From Aegilops tauschii subsp. strangulata (Eukaryota > Streptophyta > Magnoliopsida > Poales > Poaceae), in NCBI RefSeq assembly GCF_002575655.3, contig NC_053037.3, positions 503,820,544-503,884,543 of the forward strand: a stretch of 64,000 nucleotides of DNA, read 5' to 3'. The first letter of the stretch is position 1, and each line of letters opens with the position of its first letter. Made by a program: the position numbers and the translations under genes. The notes under the pieces were generated by a model, which was not told the DNA's origin, searched no databases, and saw nothing but the letters and a program-made list of their open reading frames with translations. Of this stretch, positions 37,774-50,200 are shown piece by piece.

Positions 37774-40700
37774 TTGTACATGAGGTGCATCCTCTACTCT
37801 TTTGCACATGCTATGCGGGTGAAATGATGATACCATGCCAAGTTCCAACATTTTCAGAGTTCATTTTGTAGTGATTTTCAATTTCACCGTCATTTAGCTC
37901 TCTAAACAAATCGGTAAATGACTGAAAAACAACAAATGTTGTCAGAACGTGTTGGAAATTGATGACGTCGCTTTGAGTGATGCATACTGAACGCAAAAAT
38001 AGGCTGGAGTTCAAATAAGTTTTAAAAACATTGAAGTGCCCGTGTAACAGATGAGTTCTCGTCCGAAACCCTGATACTCCGAAAGAGATTGTCCAGTTTG
38101 TACACGAGGTGCGTCCAGTTTTCGCCGTGACCCTCTCTACTCTTTTGCACATGCAATGCGGGTGAAACGATGATACCATGCCAAGTTCCAACAATTTCAG
38201 AGTTCATTTTGTAGTGATTTTCAATTTCACCGTCATTTAGCTCTCTAAAAAAATCGGTAAATGACTGAAAAACAGCAAATGATGTCAGAACGTGTTGGAA
38301 ATTGATGACGTCGCTTTGAATGATGCATACTGAACTCAAAAATAGGCTGGAGTTCAAATAAGTTTTAAAAACATTGAAGTGCCCGTGTAACAGATGAGTT
38401 CTCGTCCGAAACCCTGATACTCCGAAAGAGATTATCCAGTTTGTACACGAGGTGCATCCAGTTTTCGCCGTGACCCTATCTACTCTTTTGCACATGCTAT
38501 GCGGGTGAAATGATGATACCATGTCAAGTTCCAACATTTTCAGAGTTCATTTGTAGTGATTTTCAATTTCACCGTCATTTAGCTCTCTAAACAAATCGGT
38601 AAATGACTGAAAAACAACAAATGTTGTCAGAACGTGTTGGAAATTGATGACGTCGCTTTGAGTGATGCATACTGAACGCAAAAATAGGCTGGAGTTCAAA
38701 TAAGTTTAAAAAACATTGAAGTGCCCGTGTAACAGATGAGTTCTTGTCCGAAACCCTGATACTCCGAAAGAGATTGTCTAGTTTGTACACGAGGTGCGTC
38801 CAGTTTTCGCCGTGACCCTCTCTACTCTTTTGCACATGCAATGCGGGTGAAACGATGATACCATGCCAAGTTCCAACATTTTCAGAGTTCATTTTGTAGT
38901 GATTTTCAATTTCACCGTCATTTAGCTCTCTAAAAAAATCGGTAAATGACTGAAAAACAGCAAATGATGTCAGAACGTGTTGGAAATTGATGACGTCGCT
39001 TTGAATGATGCATACTGAACTCAAAAATAGGCTGGAGTTCAAATAAGTTTTAAAAACATTGAAGTGCCCGTGTAACAGATGAGTTCTCGTCCGAAACCCT
39101 GATACTCCGAAAGAGATTATCCAGTTTGTACACGAGGTGCATCCAGTTTTCGCCGTGACCCTATCTACTCTTTTGCACATGCTATGCGGGTGAAATGATG
39201 ATACCATGCCAAGTTCCAACATTTTCAGAGTTCATTTTGTAGTGATTTTCAATTTCACCGTCATTTAGCTCTCTAAACAAATCGGTAAATGACTGAAAAA
39301 CAACAAATGTTGTCAGAACGTGTTGGAAATTGATGACGTCGCTTTGAGTGATGCATACTGAAGGCAAAAATAGGCTGGAGTTCAAATAAGTTTAAAAAAC
39401 ATTGAAGTGCCCGTGTAACAGGTGAGTTCTTGTCCGAAACCCTGATACTCCGAAAGAGATTGTCTAGTTTGTACACGAGGTGCGTCCAGTTTTCGCCGTG
39501 ACCGTCTCTACTCTTTTGCACATGCAATGCGGGTGAAACGATGATACCATGCCAAGTTCCAACATTATCAGAGTTCATTTTGTAGTGATTTTCAATTTCA
39601 CCTTCATTTAGCTCTCTAAACAAATCGGTAAAAGACTGAAAAACAGCAAATGATGTCAGAACGTGTTGGAAATTCATGACGTCACTTTGAATGATGCATA
39701 CTGAACGCAAAAATAGGCTGGAGTTCAAATAAGTATAAAAACATTGAAGTGCCCGTGTAATAGATGAGTTCTCGTCTGAAACCCTGATACCCCAAAAGAG
39801 ATTGTCCAGTTTGTACACGAGGAGCGTCTAGTTTTCGCCGTGACCCTCTCTACTCTTTTGCACATGCTATGCGGGTGAAATGATGATACCATGCCAAGTT
39901 CCAACATTTTCAGAGTTCATTTTGTAGTGATTTTCATTTTCACCGTCATTTAGCTCTCTAAACAAATCGGTAAATGACTGAAAAACAGCTAATGATGTCA
40001 GAACGTGTTGGAAATTGATGACGTCGCTTTGAATGATGCATACTGAATGCAAAAATAAGCTGGAGTTCAAATAAGTTTTAAAAACATTGAAGTGCCTGTG
40101 TAACAGATGAGTTCTCGTCCGAAACCCTGATACTCCGAAAGAGATTGTCCAGTTTGTACACGAGGAGCGTCCAGTTTTCGCCGTGACCCATTCTACTCTT
40201 TTGCACATGCTATGCGGGTGAAACGATGATACCATGCCATGTTCCAACATTTTCAGAGTTCATTTTGTAGTGATTTTCAATTTCACCGTCATTTAGCTCT
40301 CTAAACAAATCGGTAAATGACTGGAAAACAGCAAATGATGTCAGAACGTGTTGGAAATTGATGACGTTGCTTTGAATGATGCATACTGAACGCAAAAATA
40401 GGCTGGAGTTCAAATAAGTTTAAAAAACATTGAAGTGCCCGTGTAACAGATCAGTTCTCGTCTGAAACCCTGATACTCCGAAAGAGATTGTCCAGTTTGT
40501 ACATGAGGTGCATCCTCTACTCTTTTTCACATGCTATGCGGGTGAAATGATGATACCATGCCAAGTTCCAACATTTTCAGAGTTCATTTTGTAGTGATTT
40601 TCAATTTCACCGTCATTTAGCTCTCTAAACAAATCGGTAAATGACTGAAAAACAGCAAATGATGTCAGAACGTGTTGGAAATTGATGATGTCGCCTTGAA

Positions 40701-42858
40701 TGATGCATACTAAACGCAAAAATAGGCTGGAGTTCAAATAAGTTTAAAAAACATTGAAGTGCCCGTGTAACAGATGAGTTCTCGTCCGAAACCCTGATAC
40801 TCCGAAAGAGATTGTCCAGTTTGTACACGAGGTGCGTCCAGTTTTCGCCGTGACCCTCTCTACTCTTTTGCACATGCAATGCGGGTGAAACGATGATACC
40901 ATGCCAAGTTCCAACATTTTCAGAGTTCATTTTGTAGTGATTTTCAATTTCACCGTCATTTACCTCTCTAAACAAATCGGTAAATGACTGAAAAACAGCA
41001 AATGATGTCAGAACGTGTTGGAAATTGATGACGTCGCTTTGAACGATGCATACTGAACGCAAAAATAGGCTGGAGTTCAAATAAGTTTAAAAAACATTGA
41101 AGTGCCCGTGTAACAGGTGAGTTCTTGTCCGAAACCCTGATACTCCGAAAGAGATTGTCTAGTTTGTACACGAGGTGCGTCCAGTTTTCGCCGTGACCCT
41201 CTCTACTCTTTTGCACATGCAATGCGGGTGAAACGATGATACCATGCCAAGTTCCAACATTATCAGAGTTCATTTTGTAGTGATTTTCAATTTCACCTTC
41301 ATTTAGCTCTCTAAACAAATCGGTAAAAGACTGAAAAACAGCAAATGATGTCAGAACGTGTTGGAAATTCATGACGTCACTTTGAATGATGCATACTGAA
41401 CGCAAAAATAGGCTGGAGTTCAAATAAGTATAAAAACATTGAAGTGCCCGTGTAATAGATGAGTTCTCGTCTGAAACCCTGATACCCCAAAAGAGATTGT
41501 CCAGTTTGTACACGAGGAGCGTCTAGTTTTCGCCGTGACCCTCTCTACTCTTTTGCACATGCTATGCGGGTGAAATGATGATACCATGCCAAGTTCCAAC
41601 ATTTTCAGAGTTCATTTTGTAGTGATTTTCAATTTCACCGTCATTTAGCTCTCTAAACAAATCGGTAAATGACTGAAAAACAGCTAATGATGTCAGAACG
41701 TGTTGGAAATTGATGACGTCGCTTTGAATGATGCATACTGAATGCAAAAATAAGCTGGAGTTCAAATAAGTTTTAAAAACATTGAAGTGCCTGTGTAACA
41801 GATGAGTTCTCGTCCGAAACCCTGACACTCCGAAAGAGATTGTCCAGTTTGTACACGAGGAGCGTCCAGTTTTCGCCGTGACCCATTCTACTCTTTTGCA
41901 CATGCTATGCGGGTGAAACGATGATACCATGCCAAGTTCCAACATTTTCAGAGTTCATTTTGTAGTGATTTTCAATTTCACCGTCATTTAACTCTCTAAA
42001 CAAATCGGTAAATGACTGAAAAACAGCAAATGATGTCAGAACGTGTTGGAAATTGATGACGTTGCTTTGAATGATGCATACTGAACGCAAAAATAGGCTG
42101 GAGTTCAAATAAGTTTAAAAAACATTGAAGTGCCCGTGTAACAGATCAGTTCTCGTCTGAAACCCTGATACTCCGAAAGAGATTGTCCAGTTTGTACATG
42201 AGGTGCATCCTCTACTCTTTTTCACATGCTATGCGGGTGAAATGATGATACCATGCAAACTTCCAACATTTTCAGAGTTCATTTTGTAGTGATTTTCAAT
42301 TTCACCGTCATTTAGCTCTCTAAACAAATCGGTAAATGACTGAAAAACAGCAAATGATGTCAGAACGTGTTGGAAATTGATGATGTCGCCTTGAATGATG
42401 CATACTAAACGCAAAAATAGGCTGGAGTTCAAATAAGTTTAAAAAACATTGAAGTGCCCGTGTAACAGATGAGTTCTCGTCCGAAACCCTGATAGTCCGA
42501 AAGAGATTGTCCAGTTTGTACACGAGGTGCGTCCAGTTTTCGCCGTGACCCTCTCTACTCTTTTGCACATGCAATGCGGGTGAAACGATGATACCATGCC
42601 AAGTTCCAACATTTTCAGAGTTCATTTTGTAGTGATTTTCAATTTCACCGTCATTTACCTCTCTAAACAAATCGGTAAATGACTGAAAAACAGCAAATGA
42701 TGTCAGAACGTGTTGGAAATTGATGACGTCGCTTTGAATGATGCATACTGAACGCAAAAATAGGCTGGAGTTCAAATAAGTTTTAAAAACATTGAAGTGC
42801 CCGTGTAACAGATGAGTTCTCCTCCGAAACCCTGATACTCCGAAAGAGATTATCCAGT
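37774..42858. repeat. S-B plus A-b-C-D modules with a 1695-bp pentamer repeated twice
   Basis: Monomer starts: 37774 (S), 38098, 38441, 38783, 39126, 39469, 39811, 40154, 40497 (S), 40821, 41164, 41506, 41849, 42192 (S), 42516. Order is S B A b A b C D S B b C D S B. The pentamer b-C-D-S-B (343 or 342 + 343 + 343 + 324 + 343 = 1695) occupies 39469-41163 and 41164-42858. The high-identity match runs from about 39364 to 41086 against +1695. Shared rare markers are AACAGGTGAG, GACGTTGCTTTG, CAGATCAGTTC, GTCGCCTTG and TTTACCTCTC. The monomer at 38441 lacks one T (TTCATTTGTAG, near 38550). Confidence 0.88.
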
Positions 42859-45800
42859 TTGTACACGAGGTGCATCCAGTTTTCGCCGTGACCCTATCTA
42901 CTCTTTTGCACATGCTATGCGGGTGAAATGATGATACCATGCCAAGTTCCAACATTTGCATAGTTCATTTTGTAGTGATTTTCAATTTCACCGTCATTTA
43001 GCTCTCTAAACAAATCGGTAAATGACTGAAAAACAGCAAATGTTGTCAGAACGTGTTGGAAATTGATGACTTCGCTTTGAATGAAGCATACTGAACGCAA
43101 AAATAGGCTGGAGTTCAAATAAGTTTAAAAAACATTGAAGTGCCCGTGTAACAGATGAGTTCTTGTCCGAAACCCTGATACTCCGAAAGAGATTGTCAAG
43201 TTTATACACGAGGTGCGTCCAGTTTTCGCCGTGACCCTCTCTACTCTTTTGCACATGCAATGCGGGTGAAACGATGATACCATGCCAAGTTCCAACATTT
43301 TCAGAGTTCATTTTGTAGTGATTTTCAATTTCACCGTCATTTAGCTCTCTAAACAAATCGGTAAATGACTGAAAAACAGCAAATGATGTCAGAACGTGTT
43401 GGAAATTGATGACGTCGCTTTGAATGATGCATACTGAACGCAAAAATAGGCTGGAGTTCAAATAAGTTTAAAAAACATTGAAGTGCCCGTGTAACAGATC
43501 AGTTCTCGTCTGAAACCCTGATACTCCGAAAGAGATTGTCCAGTTTGTACATGAGGTGCATCCTCTACTCTTTTGCACATGCAATGCGGGTGAAACGATG
43601 ATACCATGCCAAGTTCCAACATTTTCAGAGTTCATTTTGTAGTGATTTTCAATTTCACCGTCATTTAGCTCTCTAAACAAATCGGTAAATGACTGAAAAA
43701 CAACAAATGATGTCACAACGTGTTGGAAATTGATGACGTCGCTTTGAATTATGCATACTGAACGCAAAAATAGGTTGGAGTTCAAAATAAGTTTAAAAAA
43801 CATTGAAGTGCCCGTGTAACAGATGAGTTCTCGTCCGAAACCCTGATACTCCGAAAGAGATTGTCCAGTTTGTACACGAGGAGCGTCCAGTTTTCGCCGT
43901 GACCCATTCTACTCTTTTGCACATGCAATGCGGGTGAAACGATGATACCATGCCAAGTTCCAACATTTTCAGAGTTCATTTTGTAGTGATTTTCAATTTC
44001 ACCGTCATTTAGCTCTCTAAAAAAATCGGTAAATGACTGAAAAACAGCAAATGATGTCAGAACGTGTTGGAAATTGATGACGTCGCTTTGAATGATGCAT
44101 ACTGAACTCAAAAATAGGCTGGAGTTCAAATAAGTTTTAAAAACATTGAAGTGCCCGTGTAACAGATGAGTTCTCGTCCGAAACCCTGATACTCCGAAAG
44201 AGATTATCCAGTTTGTACACGAGGTGCATCCAGTTTTCGCCGTGACCCTATCTACTCTTTTGCACATGCTATGCGGGTGAAATGATGATACCATGCCAAG
44301 TTCCAACATTTTCAGAGTTCATTTTGTAGTGATTTTCAATTTCACCGTCATTTAGCTCTCTAAACAAATCGGTAAATGACTGAAAAACAGCAAATGTTGT
44401 CAGAACGTGTTGGAAATTGATGACTTCGCTTTGAATGATGCATACTGAACGCAAAAATAGGCTGGAGTTCAAATAAGTTTAAAAAACATTGAAGTGCCCG
44501 TGTAACAGATGAGTTCTTGTCCGAAACCCTGATACTCCGAAAGAGATTGTCAAGTTTATACACGAGGTGCGTCCAGTTTTCGCTGTGACCCTCTCTACTC
44601 TTTTGCACATGCAATGCGGGTGAAACGATGATACCATGCCAAGTTCCTACATTTTCAGAGTTCATTTTGTAGTGATTTTCAATTTCACCGTCATTTAGCT
44701 CTCTAAACAAATCGGTAAAAGACTGAAAAACAGCAAATGATGTCAGAACGTGTTGGAAATTGATGATGTCACTTTAAATGATGTATACTGAACGCAAAAA
44801 TAGGCTGGAGTTCAAATAAGTTTAAAAAACATTGAAGTGCCCGTGTAACAGATGAGTTCTTGTCCGAAACCCTGATACTCCGAAAGAGATTGTCTAGTTT
44901 GTACACGAGGTGCGTCCAGTTTTCGCCGTGACCCTCTCTACTCTTTTGCACATGCAATGCGGGTGAAACGATGATACCATGCCAAGTTCCAACATTTTCA
45001 GAGTTCATTTTGTAGTGATTTTCAATTTGACCGTCATTTAGCTCTCTAAACAAATCGGTAAAAGACTGAAAAACAGCAAATGATGTCAGAACGTGTTGGA
45101 AATTGATGACGTCACTTTGAATGATGCATACTGAACGCAAAAATAGGTTGGAGTTCAAATAAGTTTAAAAACATTGAAGTGCCCGTGTAATAGATGAGTT
45201 CTCGTCTGAAACCCTGATACCCCGAAAGAGATTGTCCAGTTTGTACACGAGGAGCGTCTAGTTTTCGCCGTGACCCTCTCTACTCTTTTGCACATGCTAT
45301 GCGGGTGAAATGATGATACCATGCCAAGTTCCAACATTTTCAGAGTTCATTTTGTAGTGATTTTCAATTTCACCGTCATTTAGCTCTCTAAACAAATCGG
45401 TAAATGACTGAAAAACAGCTAATGATGTCAGAACGTGTTGGAAATTGATGACGTCGCTTTGAATGATGCATACTGAACGCAAAAATAGGCTGGAGTTCAA
45501 ATAAGTTTTAAAAACATTGAAGTGCCCGTGTAACAGATGAGTTCGAGTCCGAAACCCTGATACTCCGAAAGAGATTGTCCAGTTTGTACACGAGGACCGT
45601 CCAGTTTTCGCCGTGACCCATTCTACTCTTTTGCACATGCTATGCGGGTGAAATGATGATACCATGCCAAGTTCCAACATTTTCAGAGTTCATTTTGTAG
45701 TGATTTTCAATTTCACCGTCATTTAGCTCTCTAAACAAATCGGTAAATGACTGAAAAACAGCAAATGTTGTCAGAACGTGTTGGAAATTGATGACGTCGC

Positions 45801-47296
45801 TTTGAATGATGCATACTGAACGCAAAAATAGGCTGGAGTTCAAATAAGTTTAAAAACATTGAAGTGCCCGTGTAATAGATGAGTTCTCGTCTGAAACCCT
45901 GATACCCCGAAAGAGATTGTCCAGTTTGTACACGAGGAGCGTCTAGTTTTCGCCGTGACCCTCTCTACTCTTTTGCACATGCTATGCGGGTGAAATGATG
46001 ATACCATGCCAAGTTCCAACATTTTCAGAGTTCATTTTGTAGTGATTTTCAATTTCACCGTCATTTAGCTCTCTAAACAAATCGGTAAATGACTGAAAAA
46101 CAGCTAATGATGTCAGAACGTGTTGGAAATTGATGACGTCGCTTTGAATGATGCATACTGAACGCAAAAATAGGCTGGAGTTCAAATAAGTTTTAAAAAC
46201 ATTGAAGTGCCCGTGTAACAGATGAGTTCATGTCCGAAACCCTGATACTCCGAAAGAGATTGTCCAGTTTGTACACGAGGAGCGTCCAGTTTTCGCCGTG
46301 ACCCATTCTACTCTTTTGCACATGCTATGCGGGTGAAATGATGATACCATGCCAAGTTCCAACATTTTCAGAGTTCATTTTGTAGTGATTTTCAATTTCA
46401 CCGTCATTTAGCTCTCTAAACAAATCGGTAAATGACTGAAAAACAGCTAATGATGTCAGAACGTGTTGGAAATTGATGACGTCGCTTTGAATGATGCATA
46501 CTGAACGCAAAAATAGGCTGGAGTTCAAATAAGTTTTAAAAACATTGAAGTGCCCGTGTAACAGATGAGTTCACGTCCGAAACCCTGATACTCCGAAAGA
46601 GATTGTCCAGTTTGTACACGAGGAGCGTCCAGTTTTCGCCGTGACCCATTCTACTCTTTTGCACATGCTATGCGGGTGAAATGATGATACCATGCCAAGT
46701 TCCAACATTTTCAGAGTTCATTTTGTAGTGATTTTCAATTTCACCGTCATTTAGCTCTCTAAACAAATCGGTAAATGACTGAAAAACAGCAAATGTTGTC
46801 AGAACGTGTTGGAAATTGATGACGTCGCTTTGAATGATGCATACTGAACGCAAAAATAGGCTGGAGTTCAAATAAGTTTAAAAACATTGAAGTGCCCGTG
46901 TAATAGATGAGTTCTCGTCTGAAACCCTGATACCCCGAAAGAGATTGTCCAGTTTGTACACGACGAGCGTCTAGTTTTCGCCGTGACCCTCTCTACTCTT
47001 TTGCACATGCTATGCGGGTGAAATGATGATACCATGCCAAGTTCCAACATTTTCAGAGTTCATTTTGTAGTGATTTTCAATTTCACCGTCATTTAGCTCT
47101 CTAAACAAATCGGTAAATGACTGAAAGATAGCTAATGATGTCAGAACGTGTTGGAAATTGATGACGTCGCTTTGAATGATGCATACTGAACGCAAAAATA
47201 GGCTGGAGTTCAAATAAGTTTTAAAAACATTGAAGTGCCCGTGTTACAGATGAGTTCATGTCCGAAACCCTGATACTCCGAAAGAGATTGTCCAGT
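42859..47296. repeat. Block with paired A-b variants and C-D-D-C run
   Basis: Monomer starts: 42859, 43202, 43545 (S), 43870, 44213, 44556, 44899, 45241, 45584, 45926, 46269, 46612, 46954. Order is A b S D A b b C D C D D C. The A-b pairs at 42859 and 44213 repeat at 1354 bp, sharing GACTTCGCTTTG and GATTGTCAAGTTTATAC. From about 44650 rightward the block is related to 61.3-63.0 kb (offset 16681), with the rare marker CTTTAAATGATGTATAC at 44773 and 61454. The C-D-D and C-D units around 45.2-47.3 kb repeat at 685 and 1028 bp. Confidence 0.83.
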
Positions 47297-50200
47297 TTGT
47301 ACACGAGGAGCGTCCAGTTTTCGCCGTGACCCATTCTACTCTTTTGCACATGCTATGCGGATGAAATGATGATACCATGCCAAGTTCCAACATTTTCAGA
47401 GTTCATTTTGTAGTGATTTTCAATTTCACCGTCATTTAGCTCTCTAAACAAATCGGTAAATGACTGAAAAACAGCAAATGTTGTCAGAACGTGTTGGAAA
47501 TTGATGACGTCGCTTTGAATGATGCATACTGAACGCAAAAATAGGCTGGAGATCAAATAAGTTTAAAAAACATTGAAGTGCCCGTGTAACAGATGAGTTC
47601 TTGTCCGAAACCCTGATACTCCGAAAGAGATTGTCTAGTTTGTACACGAGGTGCATCCAGTTTTCGCCGTGACCCTCTCTACTCTTTTGCACATGCAATG
47701 CGGGTGAAACGATGATACCATGCCAAGTTCCAACATTTTCAGAGTTCATTTTGTAGTGATTTTCAATTTCACCGTCATTTAGCTCTCTAAACAAATCGGT
47801 AAATGACTGAAAAACAACAAATGATGTCACAACGTGTTGGAAATTGATGACGTCGCTTTGAATTATGCATACTGAACGCAAAAATAGGTTGGAGTTCAAA
47901 ATAAGTTTAAAAAACATTGAAGTGCCCGTGTAACAGATGAGTTCTCGTCCAAAACCCTGATACTCCGAAAGAGATTGTCCAGTTTGTACACGAGGTGCAT
48001 CCTCTACTCTTTTGCACATGCAATGCGGGTGAAATGATGATACCATGCCAAGTTCCAACATTTTCAGAGTTCATTTTGTAGTGATTTTAAATTTCACTGT
48101 CATTTAGCTCTCTAAACAAATCAGTAAAAGACTGAAAAACAGCAAATGATGTCAGAACGTGTTGGAAATTGATGACGTCACTTTGAATGATGCATACTGA
48201 ACGCAAAAATAGGCTGGAGTTCAAATAAGTTTAAAAACATTGAAGTGCCCGTGTAATAGATGAGTTCTCGTCTGAAACCCTGATACCCCGAAAGAGATTG
48301 TCCAGTTTGTACACGAGGAGCGTCTAGTTTTCGCCGTGACCCTCTCTACTCTTATGCACATGCTATGCGGGTGAAATGATGATACCATGCAAAGTTACAA
48401 CATTTTCAGAGTTCATTTTGTAGTGATTTTCAATTTCACCGTCATTTAGCTCTCTAAACAAATCGGTAAATGACTGAAAACAGCAAATGATGTCAGAACG
48501 TGTTGGAAATTGATGACGTCGCTTTGAATGATGCATACTGAACGCAAAAATAGGCTGGAGTTCAAATAAGTTTTAAAAACATTGAAGTGCCCGTGTAACA
48601 GACGAGTTCTCGTCCGAAACCCTGATACTCCGAAAGAGATTATCCAGTTTGTACACGAGGTGCATCCAGTTTTCGCCGTGACCCTATCTACTCTTTTGCA
48701 CATGCTATGCGGGTGAAATGATGATACCATGCCAAGTTCCAACATTTTCAGAGTTCATTTTGTAGTGATTTTCAATTTCACCGTCATTTAGCTCTCTAAA
48801 CAAATCGGTAAATGACTGAAAAACAGCAAATGTTGTCAGAACGTGTTGGAAATTGATGACGTCGCTTTGAATGATGCATACTGAACGCAAAAATAGGCTG
48901 GAGTTCAAATAAGTTTAAAAAACATTGAAGTGCCCGTGTAACAGATGAGTTCTTGTCCGAAACCCTGATACTCCGAAAGAGATTGTCTAGTTTGTACACG
49001 AGGTGCGTCCAGTTTTCGCCGTGACCCTCTCTACTCTTTTGCACATGCAATGCGGGTGAAACGATGATACCATGCCAAGTTCCAACATTTTCAGAGTTCA
49101 TTTTGTAGTGATTTTCAATTTCACCGTCATTTAGCTCTCTAAACAAATCGGTAAATGACTGAAAAACAACAAATGATGTCAGAACGTGTTGGAAATTGAT
49201 GACGTCGCTTTGAATTATGCATACTGAACGCAAAAATATGTTGGAGTTCAAAATAAGTTTAAAAAACATTGAAGTGCCCGTGTAACAGATGAGTTCTCGT
49301 CCAAAACCCTGATACTCCGAAAGAGATTGTCCAGTTTGTACACGAGGTGCATCCTCTACTCTTTTGCACATGCAATGTGGGTGAAATGATGATACCATGC
49401 CAAGTTCCAACATTTTCAGAGTTCATTTTGTAGTGATTTTAAATTTCACTGTCATTTAGCTCTCTAAACAAATCGGTAAAAGACTGAAAAACAGCAAATG
49501 ATGTCAGAACGTGTTAGAAATTGATGACGTCACTTTGAATGATGCATACTGAACGCAAAAATAGGCTGGAGTTCAAATAAGTTTAAAAACATTGAAGTGC
49601 CCGTGTAATAGATGAGTTCTCGTCTGAAACCCTGATACCCCGAAAGAGATTGTCCAGTTTGTACACGAGGAGCGTCTAGTTTTCGCCGTGACCCTCTCTA
49701 CTCTTATGCACATGCTATGCGGGTGAAATGATGATACCATGCAAAGTTACAACATTTTCAGAGTTCATTTTGTAGTGATTTTCAATTTCACCGTCATTTA
49801 GCTCTCTAAACAAATCGGTAAATGACTGAAAACAGCAAATGATGTCAGAACGTGTTGGAAATTGATGACGTCGCTTTGAATGATGCATACTGAACGCAAA
49901 AATAGGCTGGAGTTCAAATAAGTTTTAAAAACATTGAAGTGCCCGTGTAACAGACGAGTTCTCGTCCGAAACCCTGATACTCCAAAAGAGATTATCCAGT
50001 TTGTACACGAGGTGCATCCAGTTTTCGCCGTGACCCTATCTACTCTTTTGCACATGCTATGCGGGTGAAATGATGATACCATGCCAAGTTCCAACATTTT
50101 CAGAGTTCATTTTGTAGTGATTTTCAATTTCACCGTCATTTAGCTCCCTAAACAAATCGGTAAATGACTGAAAAACAGCAAATGTTGTCAGAACGTGTTG

